Below are positions 35,074 to 43,069 of a DNA stretch of 50,474 nt, piece by piece (positions within the stretch are counted from its first letter, which is position 1; every line of letters starts with the position of its first letter). Made by a program: the position numbers and the translations under genes. The notes under the pieces are model-generated. The model saw only the letters and a program-made list of their open reading frames with translations, had not been told where the DNA came from and ran no database searches. The stretch comes from Salinivirgaceae bacterium (GTDB lineage Bacteria > Bacteroidota > Bacteroidia > Bacteroidales > SZUA-534), in assembly GCA_017551905.1 (NCBI GenBank), contig JAFZKK010000042.1, positions 1-50,474 of the forward strand, written 5' to 3'.

Positions 35074-36516
35074 TTACGGCTTAACTTGTACAACAACCCT
35101 CTGATACCGTGTCAATTGCGGTGTACCTTTATCGGTAACTTTCAGAATGATATGAAAATCTTCGGGCTTGTCAACTTTTGGTATGGCAAACGAGACTCGG
35201 TGAATGTTTGGCGCGCCCATCGGTTCAATGGCACGGCCGCTGCCGGCCTCGGGGTAGCAAAACCAAAGGAACGAAAGTCCATCACCATCGGGGTCGGACG
35301 ATTGCGAGGCGTCGAGGGTGATTGTTTCGCCAGGTTTTGCCGAAACGATTAAACAATTTTCGCAATAATTGTCGGAACCGCTATTGACATCGCTGACTTT
35401 GACCTCTGGCGGGTGGTTGGCTTCGGCGTAACTCTTTGTGCACCAGTCCATACGGGCGGCAAAATCGTTTTGAAAATCAGCTCGCCAGCGCCAGAGTGTT
35501 GTGGTGTAGCCGGTGTATTTGGCGGTGTCGCGGCGGACGGCGCAACCGTGGTCGGCAGGCAGGAAGGGCGAATAGGTGTCAATGGCATTGGTCCATATTT
35601 CGCGCGGCTCGTCCTCGATTGGCACGCCGCCGGTGAATCCGTTGGTGTCGCAATCCTCGCGCTTCGGTTTGTAAAACTCGTAGCGGCCGCCCCAGCCGCC
35701 CCAATTGGGGTGCTCGGGTGCGCTCAAACCATTGGGAATCAACGATAACCACGAGGGTGTGTCGCCTTCCATTCCGTAAGCCACATCAGGGTAGCAAGCG
35801 CCAAGCGGACCGTGTCCGCGCTGAATGTTCTCGGCAATCCATTGATTCGAAATACATTCATTATCAGCGCCTTCGGCCACTTGCATAATGCCCGTCCACG
35901 TGCCGTTGCCATAGCCGCCCGGGCTGACAATGTAAAACAGTTCGGGGAAGTTACGGCGAATCCAAATGCCGGTATCGTCTTGGTCGGAAATTGTGTAAAC
36001 TCGCAGTTTTTCAATCAGTTGCTCAAGTCCGTCGGCACGCAAACGATACAATGCCTGCGCCAGAACGTTGGCACCGCCCCAAGCGCAAACCCACAACGGG
36101 CGCTCATCGTTGCGTTGTAATTCGCTGACAATCAGGTTTGAGCCTTCGGTATCCTTGCCGTCGCCAACACCGTTCATTCCGTAAAGAGTTGAGCCGCGCT
36201 TGACAACCGAACGCAGATAACTTGCTTTGGGATAGTCTTTTGAGTGCTTGCGCAGATTCGGTTGCACCTTTTCGTAAGCGTCGATAATGCCGAAAATGGT
36301 TTCGGGCGCAATGCGGTCGCGCATATGGGTTGAATTGGTGGCAACCAGTCCGCGAATGTCTATCTCGTTGCTATACAGCATTAAACGCACCAGCGACTCG
36401 CAGTCATCGGGCTCGTTTTCGACATCGGTCAAAATTATAACTCGCTCTTTTTCAGGCGTGGCCGTACAAGCCGAAAGCAACATCAGGCCGCAAAATGCAA
36501 TTTTCAGAATTTCCAT
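35074..36516 (-). CDS. DUF1593 / Sde182-type nucleoside-hydrolase-like lipoprotein
   Basis: The 480-residue protein has a lipoprotein signal (MEILKIAFCGLMLLSAC, Cys about 17). A DUF1593 domain with a nucleoside-hydrolase-like fold follows (VIILTDVENEPDDCESLVRLM). The C-terminal Ig-like domain is typical of the family (GETITLDASQSSDPDGDGLSF; ILKVTDKGTPQLTRYQRVV). Related proteins were described as cellulose-binding (Sde182) and usually act on plant or glycan material, but the substrate here is unknown. Its first 13 bases overlap the end of the HhH gene. It is the last gene of a four-gene operon. Confidence 0.85.
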   Translation of the reverse strand: MEILKIAFCGLMLLSACTATPEKERVIILTDVENEPDDCESLVRLMLYSNEIDIRGLVATNSTHMRDRIAPETIFGIIDAYEKVQPNLRKHSKDYPKASYLRSVVKRGSTLYGMNGVGDGKDTEGSNLIVSELQRNDERPLWVCAWGGANVLAQALYRLRADGLEQLIEKLRVYTISDQDDTGIWIRRNFPELFYIVSPGGYGNGTWTGIMQVAEGADNECISNQWIAENIQRGHGPLGACYPDVAYGMEGDTPSWLSLIPNGLSAPEHPNWGGWGGRYEFYKPKREDCDTNGFTGGVPIEDEPREIWTNAIDTYSPFLPADHGCAVRRDTAKYTGYTTTLWRWRADFQNDFAARMDWCTKSYAEANHPPEVKVSDVNSGSDNYCENCLIVSAKPGETITLDASQSSDPDGDGLSFLWFCYPEAGSGRAIEPMGAPNIHRVSFAIPKVDKPEDFHIILKVTDKGTPQLTRYQRVVVQVKP

Positions 36517-38579
36517 CGTACTTGAAATTTAAATTCGGTTCGGTGATTGGCGTCAATCATATCGGGTGAAGTGCCAATCGTTTGTTTATCAGCGTAGTAT
36601 GTGCGTGATACTTTTGCCCAAAAGGTCAGATTTTTTGCCGGCGACCACGAGGCCAACAAGTAGGCGCGTGTGCCGCGGCCGTAAATCATCGGTATTGAAT
36701 AGGCGTAGAGCACATCGCTCTCGTAGGCGTAAATGCGTGAGTTATAGGTGGTTTCGAATAGCGCGTAGCGCACCGACAGGCTCAACGGGAAGCGGAACGG
36801 CTTGCAAGCCACGTCCTGATAGAGCATACAGCCCGTTTCGGTGTCGGCGTTGCCGTTTTTGTAGCCCGACAGTTCGATTCGGCTTTTCAGTTGCCAGCGC
36901 TCATTTACAGCGTAGTTCAGGTGGTAGCGCACGGTCCAGCGCGAGAGGTCGGTCAACGGTTGGATTTTGCCGTCTTCCGTAGAGCCCTGCGTTTGCGAGG
37001 TTTCGTATTTCACCTTCCAAACCATTGACGTTGAACGATTTGCTGCAAATTCGGCCTGCGCCAGAAAATCGTTGCCGCGCGACGGGGCGTTCAGTCCGTA
37101 GCGAATCCACGGAAAACGGTAAATATCGTAGTAAACCGATAATTTCCAACGTTTTATGGGTGTGGCTTCAATGCCGAAAAAGAATCCTTCTTCGTTTTGC
37201 GTTTTTGAGCCTTCGGCAAAACCGCCCGCGTATTGTGCCTGATAATCACGGCTATAGTTGCGATAGAGCACCGACGCCCGCAGTCCCGGCGCAAGGCTCA
37301 TCAGTGAGCCCACAAGCGCCGCGCGCCCGCCATTGGCCGATACGGCATACTCGCCAAACAAGTAGAGTGCACTGAACGAATATTGCGCATCAACGCTGAC
37401 ATTCAGGTTCTTACGTCCGTCGAAATCGAACTTGTAGAGCGGCGAGGTGCGTTTCACAAAATCGCGGTCGTACTGATAGCCCAAACCGGTTGCGCCAATG
37501 CGAAAATTGTTGTGGTTGAAATTGACGTTGGCGCCCCAAACACTCTCTGTCACAGCATTTTCCTTCTCAATCTGCTTTGGCGTGGCGTGCAGTCCGGTGG
37601 TGCCGAAAGCGGTGAATCCAGCGGCTTCGGCCAAAGCCGTGTCCTGCTCGGCAAGGGTGGCGTCAATCTTTTTGTGCGAACCGAAAAATGTGGCACGCAA
37701 CTCTCTGAATTTAAGCGTTGTAGCTACGCCACGATAGAAATTATTCTCGTCAGCCGACGAGTATTTTCGAATGCCCGCGCCCTTTTTGCGAATGTCCATC
37801 ACAAAAGCCGATTTGCCCGTCGACATCCCCGACCACGCAACCAATCCTTGCCCGAATTTCGCCTGAAAATCACCAACAATCAGCGTCTCAACGGGACCGA
37901 TATCGTGAATGGCGGCGTAGGCCGAATAGTAGTCGAAGCCGTGCCGTTGGTGGCCGCGGAAAAACTGCTCGCCCGGGTCTTTTTCGGCTGTTATGCCGGC
38001 CATCAGTTGGCGATTGAAGTTGAACGAGTAGCGGCTGAAAATCTTGGCGCGATTGCCCGGATAGTGTTTTTCGGGTTCGGCAATTATCACAGAATCAGGC
38101 ACATCGATAAAACCATCCTGACGCTCACCAACAAACGAAACTCGACTAAAAAGCTCGTTCTTACCATATTTGACGGCACGCTTGAAGTTGAATCGAGAAT
38201 CTTCGCCAACATCGGCAATCGTGACAAACGGCAACAGTCGGAAAATATCGGTTTGGTCGAACCCATCGACCAACGCTAACTCGTAGATAGTCAGCATCGG
38301 ACCGTTGCGGCGCACGTAATCGGTGAGACTTGCAATCTGAAACTCGTTCAGAAAATGCAGTTTGGCAAGGTCGTCAGGCGTGGCCGAATTGAGGTTGACG
38401 GGATTCTGCAAAAAATATTCCAAATCTTCGGCAATCTGCTCAATATCAGCATCTTCGTCGAGTGCGTCCGACAAGTTTTCCATCAGTGTCTCAACCGTCT
38501 GCTGCCCGTCGCCATCAGTTTGGCCGTAAAGCCCGACGGCAGCAAGAAGAAACATCGATACAAAAACGAATCGCCGCAT
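36504..38579 (-). CDS. Helix-hairpin-helix protein with predicted outer-membrane barrel
   Basis: The 691-residue protein has a signal peptide (MRRFVFVSMFLLAAVGLYGQ) and an acidic segment (DALDEDADIEQIAEDL). A ComEA-like helix-hairpin-helix region follows at about 55-120 (NLNSATPDDLAKLHFLNEFQ; PMLTIYELALVDGFDQTDIF). The remaining roughly 550 residues are amphipathic beta strands rich in aromatic residues ending in Phe (EFKFQVRWKF), as in outer-membrane barrels. HhH domains usually bind DNA, so the protein would place a DNA- or protein-binding module on the periplasmic side of a barrel. Related proteins are common in Bacteroidota without an assigned function. It overlaps both operon neighbours. 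Confidence 0.75.
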   Translation of the reverse strand: MRRFVFVSMFLLAAVGLYGQTDGDGQQTVETLMENLSDALDEDADIEQIAEDLEYFLQNPVNLNSATPDDLAKLHFLNEFQIASLTDYVRRNGPMLTIYELALVDGFDQTDIFRLLPFVTIADVGEDSRFNFKRAVKYGKNELFSRVSFVGERQDGFIDVPDSVIIAEPEKHYPGNRAKIFSRYSFNFNRQLMAGITAEKDPGEQFFRGHQRHGFDYYSAYAAIHDIGPVETLIVGDFQAKFGQGLVAWSGMSTGKSAFVMDIRKKGAGIRKYSSADENNFYRGVATTLKFRELRATFFGSHKKIDATLAEQDTALAEAAGFTAFGTTGLHATPKQIEKENAVTESVWGANVNFNHNNFRIGATGLGYQYDRDFVKRTSPLYKFDFDGRKNLNVSVDAQYSFSALYLFGEYAVSANGGRAALVGSLMSLAPGLRASVLYRNYSRDYQAQYAGGFAEGSKTQNEEGFFFGIEATPIKRWKLSVYYDIYRFPWIRYGLNAPSRGNDFLAQAEFAANRSTSMVWKVKYETSQTQGSTEDGKIQPLTDLSRWTVRYHLNYAVNERWQLKSRIELSGYKNGNADTETGCMLYQDVACKPFRFPLSLSVRYALFETTYNSRIYAYESDVLYAYSIPMIYGRGTRAYLLASWSPAKNLTFWAKVSRTYYADKQTIGTSPDMIDANHRTEFKFQVRWKF

Positions 38580-39448
38580 CAGAAGAATAATCGCCTATTG
38601 ATTATCAGTGAGATAATGTTCAAAATAATGAAACTTACGAGGCAGGTCATTGCCGAAATGGCCACCGCCAACGTGAAAATTCCGGTTGTGAGGCTCGTCC
38701 ATCGACCCACCGCCGTGCCAATCACCATCGCATCGACATTGAAGAGAATTAGTATAATATTGGTTATCAGTAAAATGATTAGTATTGCGAGAAATCCCAT
38801 TCCAAGGCCTTTGAGGTCGGGCGGGCTCAATTCCATATGCGCCGACACGCAAATTGCGAGGTAGAGGAACACCCAAAACTGCCATAGGTGCAGGTGCGCG
38901 GCGGTGAAAAGCGAGCCAATCATATCCACCGACGAGTGTAAAACATTGACCATCAGCGCCGCAAAGCCCGACAGGGTTGTGAAGTTGGCCGTTGAGCCGT
39001 GAAGCGCTTTGAGCAATGACTCGTTATTGGGCAGTAAAAATCTGACCATCAGGTAGATAATCAGCGAACCGAACAAAATAGGCCCCATCGCAATGAAGAA
39101 ATTGCCGATTTGTGCCCACGGGTTGCGTGGGTTGTAGGCGTGGTTGACGTAGCCCAAAGTGCCGTCTTCGCTGTTGGGTTGATAAAGTTTTATCTCACTG
39201 ATTCTGTGCAAGAAAGGAATACAAAACAGCGCGTGTCCGAGCTCGTGAACGGGCGTGCCAATCCAACCAGTGAAATAAATGTCCGATTTTTCACCCAAAA
39301 TGTTGACGTAAAGCCGCCGCATGTAACGGGCTAACAGATAGAGAATCAAGCCGAAAACGATAAAAACACCAAATATCGACAGCAACTGAAACAGAGTTGT
39401 CATCAGCACCTTTCCAATAAACGGCCAAAATGCGAATAAGAGGTTCAT
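38579..39448 (-). CDS. M50B-like integral membrane metalloprotease homologue
   Basis: The 290-residue polytopic protein has a HELGH zinc motif at residues 68-72 (WIGTPVHELGHALF), as in M50 site-2-type proteases. Further family-like segments are NFFIAMGPILFGSLI and SAHMELSPPDLKGLG, the latter found in M50B-like proteins. A classical second-metal NxxPxxxLDG motif is not evident, so activity is not certain. The frame is open to 39553, but the ATG at 39448 overlaps the upstream barrel gene's stop as ATGA and is preferred. Its stop overlaps the HhH start by one base. Confidence 0.75.
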   Translation of the reverse strand: MNLLFAFWPFIGKVLMTTLFQLLSIFGVFIVFGLILYLLARYMRRLYVNILGEKSDIYFTGWIGTPVHELGHALFCIPFLHRISEIKLYQPNSEDGTLGYVNHAYNPRNPWAQIGNFFIAMGPILFGSLIIYLMVRFLLPNNESLLKALHGSTANFTTLSGFAALMVNVLHSSVDMIGSLFTAAHLHLWQFWVFLYLAICVSAHMELSPPDLKGLGMGFLAILIILLITNIILILFNVDAMVIGTAVGRWTSLTTGIFTLAVAISAMTCLVSFIILNIISLIINRRLFF

Positions 39449-40245
39449 AATGAGTACATTAAAGAGACTTGCGTTGACATTGGAAGATATTGGTGCGTGG
39501 CGAATGAGAAGTCGAACGTCAGTCCTTTGAAGGTGTAGCCCGCACCGAAACAAAATTCGTTAGGCTTTGAACGGAAGCCTGTGCGCAAGTATAAATTGCT
39601 GATTATCTGATATTCAAGTCCGACTTTACAGCGAAGGTCGGTCTGCATCGTTTTTTCGACTTCGGCGGCCAGCTGCACAATCTGCGAGAAATAGTAGTTG
39701 GCACCCAACCGGAACGACGTGTTCACGCGTTCGTCTTCATATTCAGCCATTTTCGCCTTTGTCGGGTTGTAAACGTGGGCGCCAATTTGCAGGTTTGTAA
39801 TCGGGCGGTATTGCAAGCCAACTTCGAACAGAAAAACACCGTTATTGCCATACGCAGACGACTGATTTACACTTAAATAGTCGAACTGCAAACCTGCCGA
39901 AACCGATTCGCCAAACTTACGTGCGTAGGCCAGTCCGAAACTGTTTTCGGAATAGAGCGAGTAGCCAAACCTATTGAAACTCAACGCAAAATTACCAGTA
40001 CGTGTGTGCAACGCAGCCGCCACCGACTTTGTGCTCGTCTCTTCCAACTGAAACCGATTCTGATAGTTTACACCAAAGGCAAACTTTTGAATATCAGCCA
40101 GTCCGGCTTGGTTGTTGTTCGCCGCCCACAAGCCGTTTTGCATAACCGAAGCATTAGCCATAGCCTCGAAATTGCCGTTTTGCGCGCCCGCCACAGCCGG
40201 CACACAAAGCCACACCGCCAAAATTATGAACCTGAATTTGCTCAC
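39445..40245 (-). CDS. PorV/PorQ-like outer-membrane beta-barrel protein
   Basis: The protein has about 266 residues, with a signal peptide (MSKFRFIILAVWLCVPAVAGAQ) followed by barrel strands. ANNNQAGLADIQKFAFGVNY and a final FATHQYLPMSTQVSLMYSL recall the FadL-like PorV/PorQ proteins of the type IX system. The similarity is general, and a plain outer-membrane protein of unknown role is equally possible. A TTG at 40269 also opens the frame but falls inside the -7 box (40266-40273), so the GTG at 40245 is chosen. It heads a four-gene overlapping operon with the M50B-like, HhH-barrel and DUF1593 genes. Confidence 0.65.
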   Translation of the reverse strand: MSKFRFIILAVWLCVPAVAGAQNGNFEAMANASVMQNGLWAANNNQAGLADIQKFAFGVNYQNRFQLEETSTKSVAAALHTRTGNFALSFNRFGYSLYSENSFGLAYARKFGESVSAGLQFDYLSVNQSSAYGNNGVFLFEVGLQYRPITNLQIGAHVYNPTKAKMAEYEDERVNTSFRLGANYYFSQIVQLAAEVEKTMQTDLRCKVGLEYQIISNLYLRTGFRSKPNEFCFGAGYTFKGLTFDFSFATHQYLPMSTQVSLMYSL

Positions 40246-40265
40246 GTTGCTGCGATTTTGTTGTT

Positions 40266-40296
40266 GCAAGATAGTTTTTTTGTTGTTTGCGGCAAA
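40266..40296 (-). promoter_or_regulatory. Promoter of the barrel / M50 / HhH / DUF1593 operon
   Basis: On the minus strand TTTG (40293-40296) is followed after 19 bases by TATCTTGC (40266-40273), one mismatch from TAnnTTTG. The predicted start near 40260 excludes the in-frame TTG at 40269 and supports the GTG at 40245. Confidence 0.55.
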
Positions 40297-40356
40297 AGAA
40301 AAAGTGAAAGGAGAAAGACATAAATGTTTTCGGAATAACTCGTAAATACAACATTT

Positions 40357-40376
40357 TAAACGATTTAAATCGTTTA
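40357..40376. promoter_or_regulatory. 20-bp perfect palindrome between divergent genes
   Basis: TAAACGATTTAAATCGTTTA is its own reverse complement over 20 bases. It sits between the divergent promoters at 40266-40296 and 40415-40443, 60 and 38 bases away. It has the form of a dimeric regulator site; no regulator gene is adjacent. Confidence 0.45.
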
Positions 40377-40414
40377 TCTGTTATGAATTAATCGCTAATC
40401 ATTACTCATTACAC

Positions 40415-40443
40415 TTTATACATTACTCAAAAAACTATCTTTG
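40415..40443 (+). promoter_or_regulatory. Promoter of the serine hydrolase gene
   Basis: TTTA (40415-40418) is followed after 17 bases by TATCTTTG (40436-40443), an exact -7 match. The predicted start is about 10 bases before the ATG at 40461. Confidence 0.6.
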
Positions 40444-40460
40444 CAACCACATTTTTAATA

Positions 40461-41729
40461 ATGATAACTGCCAATATAAAACAAGCTTTGCCAATGGTGG
40501 TCGCTGCCGCGATATCACTTGTTGTGTGCTATTTTGGTGGCAGGCAAAATGAGGCGCAAGTGGTTGAGACTGTGGTCGAAACGCCGCAAAAAACCACTCG
40601 CTATACCTTCACCAAAGAGCAAATTGCTGCCATCGATTCCATTGTTGAGCGGAAATGCCGGAACGACAATTTTAGCGGAGTTGTGCTTATCGGACAGAAA
40701 GACAGCGTTTTATACGAACGAGCTTGCGGACTTGCCAACATCCGCGAGAACATTCCTAACACCGACACCACTGCGTTTCAGTTAGCTTCGGTCTCGAAAC
40801 AATTCACGGCGGTGGCCATTCTGCAACTCTACGAACGTGGCCGCTTGCGCCTGACCGACAGTGTGGCCAAATACTTGCCGGGCTTTCCTTATCCCGACAT
40901 CACCATTCACCAGTTGCTTGTCCACCGCTCGGGTCTACCAAACTACCACTATCTCTGCGACCGCAAGCCAATGCTCGACGACCCGTATTTCAGCAACCAA
41001 CAGATTGTGGCTGAACTGATTGAGGCCAACGCCGGACGCTTTTTCCGCCCAAACCGACGATTCCAGTACAGCAACACCGGCTATGCGGTTTTGGCCGCCG
41101 TGGTCGAGGCTGTTTCTGGATTAAAATTCGAGAACTACCTGGAAGACAACATTTTCAAGCCATTGGGAATGACTCGCACATTTACCTACCGAGCAATGCA
41201 GAGCGTCAACTATCCGCCGCACGCCATAGGATACGAATCACGCAAAACACCTGCCGACGATAACTATCTCGACCATTTTTTAGGCGACAAGGGCATTTAC
41301 TCCACTGCCAACGACCTTCTGAAATGGGACCAGGGACTCTATTCGGGCAAAATCATCAATCCCGACACGCTGCAACGGGCTTTTCAACCTATGGGCCGCC
41401 GAGTGCGTTTCGGTAACAATTACGGTTATGGCTGGCGGCTCACAACATACGCCGACACCATTCCGATACAATTCCACAGCGGCTGGTGGCATGGTTTCAA
41501 AACATCGCTTATTAGAATTCCGAAGGATACAGCGACCATTGTGGTTTTGCGTAATAGTAGCAATCGTAGCGGTGGTATTGGTATGACACAATTGCTTGAT
41601 ATTCTGTATTCTTCATCTGCAACCGATACCACATTGTTTGACACAGAGCACATTGATGCAGAGGAATTTGCCGAAGCCGACACGACTCTTGATGCAGCGG
41701 CTGATTCGGTGGATGTTGTTGGCGAATAG
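40461..41729 (+). CDS. Beta-lactamase class C-like serine hydrolase
   Basis: The 422-residue protein has an N-terminal signal or anchor helix at about 10-24 (PMVVAAAISLVVCYF). The serine beta-lactamase/DD-peptidase fold follows: SxxK as S110-V-S-K113 in FQLASVSKQFTAV, YxN as Y202-S-N204 in QYSNTGYAVL, and an HSG third motif (FHSGWWHG, about residue 344) in place of KTG. This set is typical of class C-like peptidases and esterases rather than antibiotic-hydrolysing enzymes. The C-terminal 40 residues are acidic (DTEHIDAEEFAEADTT). It is monocistronic with its own promoter. The substrate is unknown; a D-amino-peptide or ester is the usual guess. Confidence 0.88.
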   Translation: MITANIKQALPMVVAAAISLVVCYFGGRQNEAQVVETVVETPQKTTRYTFTKEQIAAIDSIVERKCRNDNFSGVVLIGQKDSVLYERACGLANIRENIPNTDTTAFQLASVSKQFTAVAILQLYERGRLRLTDSVAKYLPGFPYPDITIHQLLVHRSGLPNYHYLCDRKPMLDDPYFSNQQIVAELIEANAGRFFRPNRRFQYSNTGYAVLAAVVEAVSGLKFENYLEDNIFKPLGMTRTFTYRAMQSVNYPPHAIGYESRKTPADDNYLDHFLGDKGIYSTANDLLKWDQGLYSGKIINPDTLQRAFQPMGRRVRFGNNYGYGWRLTTYADTIPIQFHSGWWHGFKTSLIRIPKDTATIVVLRNSSNRSGGIGMTQLLDILYSSSATDTTLFDTEHIDAEEFAEADTTLDAAADSVDVVGE

Positions 41730-41802
41730 GGTATAGAACAATAGGCTAAATCATTTTATAACACCGAATTACGCAATCCAAACTAAAAAAAACAACAATT
41801 AG

Positions 41803-41833
41803 TTTGTGAATGAATATCTAATTCATACTTTTG
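41803..41833 (+). promoter_or_regulatory. Promoter of tRNA-Ser
   Basis: TTTG (41803-41806) is followed after exactly 19 bases by TACTTTTG (41826-41833), a full match to the Bacteroidota consensus. The predicted start is about 30 bases before the tRNA. Confidence 0.75.
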
Positions 41834-41871
41834 TGCCGCCTTGTTAAGGCACGTTCAGCACAGAACTCTTT

Positions 41872-41959
41872 GGAGAGGTGGGTGAGTGGCTGAAACCAGC
41901 AGTTTGCTAAACTGCCGTACGCGATTAGTGTACCACGAGTTCGAATCTCGTCCTCTCCG
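41872..41959 (+). tRNA. tRNA-Ser(GCU)
   Basis: This is an 88-base cloverleaf. The acceptor stem is GGAGAGG paired with CCTCTCC. The anticodon stem GCAGT/ACTGC surrounds loop TTGCTAA, giving anticodon GCU for serine codons AGC and AGU. A long variable arm (GTAC...GTAC) marks a class II tRNA. The T arm is ACGAG-TTCGAAT-CTCGT. The discriminator base is G and the CCA end is not encoded. A terminator follows at 41983-42015. Confidence 0.96.
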
Positions 41960-41982
41960 CAACCTTAAAAAAGTAAAATGTC

Positions 41983-42020
41983 AAAACCTTAACTCTTAAC
42001 GAGTTAAGGTTTTTGCTTTT
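41983..42020 (+). terminator. Terminator after tRNA-Ser
   Basis: AAAACCTTAACTC pairs fully with GAGTTAAGGTTTT around the loop TTAAC, with a T-rich tract following. It ends the tRNA transcript and could also work for the opposite strand. Confidence 0.88.
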
Positions 42021-42055
42021 TTATAAAATCTGTAAAAAAAGTCACTTTATGTTTA

Positions 42056-42121
42056 AAAAGTGCGACTGAAGTTATTCCAAAAGTGAGACTGATAGTTTTC
42101 CAAAATTTGCGACCACTTTTT
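42056..42121. repeat. Orphan 23-bp-period tandem array
   Basis: The units start at 42056, 42079 and 42102. The first two read AAAAGTG(C/A)GACTGA, four variable bases, then TT(A/T)TTCC or similar; the third is AAAATTTGCGACC. The 23-bp period is the same as at 7613-7681, and both share a GTG-(A/C)-GA(C) core followed by a TT-rich part. No ATPase gene is next to this copy. The rest of 42122-42200 shows no gene. Confidence 0.6.
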
Positions 42122-42200
42122 GTTGGTGCAATTAACTAATTATGCTGATTAATTTTGTTTGTAGGCCAAAAAGCCCGAAGAAAAGGCAAAAGCCAATTAA

Positions 42201-42914
42201 TCAGAATTTCAAATAAAAATCCCGTGTAAGTGCAACGTATTCAGGCGAGTACACGCCGTGTTCTGTTGTTTCAATGCAGATAACCTCGTCGGTGGCGAGG
42301 GCAGCGCCGTAGCCATACTCAACCATTGCGCGGTGGAACGGCTGGGCGGGGCTGGGGCGCAGCATTGCGCGGCGGACGGCCGTGAGGCGGTGGCGTGAGG
42401 CTTCGGCGTTGTAATCGTCGAGGCGGTCGGCGGGAATGATAACCGACAGGCGGCCATTGTCTGTCAGCAGACGGGCGGCGGAATCGAGAAGGTCGGTCAC
42501 GGGCAGCGAGTCGTCGTGGCGGGCAAGGGCACGGCCTGCGCTTGGGGCTTTCAGCGAGTTGCTGAAAAACGGCGGGTTGCTGACAATCAGGTCGAAACGG
42601 TCGGTGCAATCGACGGCAAACTCTTGAATGGGCAGGTTGAAAAGTTCAATTCGGTCCGACCACGGACAGTTGCCGAAATTGCCTACGGCATCAATGCAAG
42701 CCGAGCTATCAATCTCAACGGCAGTCACTTGCGCTTCAGAGCGTTGGGCAACCATCATTGCAATCAGACCTGTGCCAGTGCCAACATCGAGCACTCGGCG
42801 CGCATTGGCGCAATCGCACCACGCGCCCAAAAGCACACCATCGGTGCCAACCTTCATTGCCGTGTTGTCCTGCACAACGGCGAATTGTTTGAAACAGAAG
42901 TAGTTGTTGCTCAT
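42201..42914 (-). CDS. tRNA1(Val) adenine(37)-N6-methyltransferase (TrmN6/YfiC family)
   Basis: This 237-residue SAM-dependent methyltransferase has motif I VLDVGTGTGLIAMMVAQ near residue 41. The catalytic NPPF is in LIVSNPPFFSNSLK near residue 110, the signature of N6-adenine methyltransferases. N-terminal FKQFAVVQDNTAMKVGTDGVLLGAW is typical of the YfiC/TrmN6 family, which methylates A37 of tRNA1-Val. It is monocistronic and converges with the tRNA-Ser region. The gene is well supported at family level; the tRNA target is inferred. Confidence 0.9.
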   Translation of the reverse strand: MSNNYFCFKQFAVVQDNTAMKVGTDGVLLGAWCDCANARRVLDVGTGTGLIAMMVAQRSEAQVTAVEIDSSACIDAVGNFGNCPWSDRIELFNLPIQEFAVDCTDRFDLIVSNPPFFSNSLKAPSAGRALARHDDSLPVTDLLDSAARLLTDNGRLSVIIPADRLDDYNAEASRHRLTAVRRAMLRPSPAQPFHRAMVEYGYGAALATDEVICIETTEHGVYSPEYVALTRDFYLKF

Positions 42915-42920
42915 TTTTCA

Positions 42921-43020
42921 GGTGAATCGTTTAATCGGTGAACTGGTGAATCGTTTAAAGGTTTAGTCGCTTCGCTGTTTAGAAAGTTGAGTATCTAAGC
43001 ACTCTCAACCTTCTAAACCA
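42921..43020. repeat. Intergenic repeat words upstream of the TrmN6-like gene
   Basis: GGTGAATCGTTTAATCGGTG recurs in imperfect tandem at 42921-42957 and again near 47078-47100. TTAGTCGCTTCGCTGTTTAG at 42963-42982 is the reverse of the element at 26802-26821. An imperfect inverted repeat runs from GTTTAGAAAGTTGAG (about 42978) to CTCAACCTTCTAAAC (about 43005-43019). Confidence 0.55.
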
Positions 43021-43069
43021 TCTCAACCCTCACATTAATTTTTCATTTTTAATTTTCAATTTTCAATTT

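Noticed and set aside
37383..38279. 298-codon plus-strand frame opposite the HhH-barrel gene
   Set aside because: The minus-strand gene has a signal peptide, HhH motifs and overlaps with both operon neighbours; the plus-strand frame has none.
40461..40540. N-terminus of the serine hydrolase considered as a lipoprotein signal
   Set aside because: The Cys at residue 23 is preceded by Val rather than Gly, Ala or Ser, so the lipobox rule is not met.
40461..41729. Serine hydrolase considered as an antibiotic-resistance beta-lactamase
   Set aside because: SxxK, YxN and HSG motifs occur across esterases and peptidases of this fold; nothing in sequence or context supports drug hydrolysis.
41872..42200. 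tRNA-Ser considered as an integration site of a mobile element
   Set aside because: No integrase or direct repeat of the tRNA 3' end was seen nearby; only a tandem array and a terminator follow.
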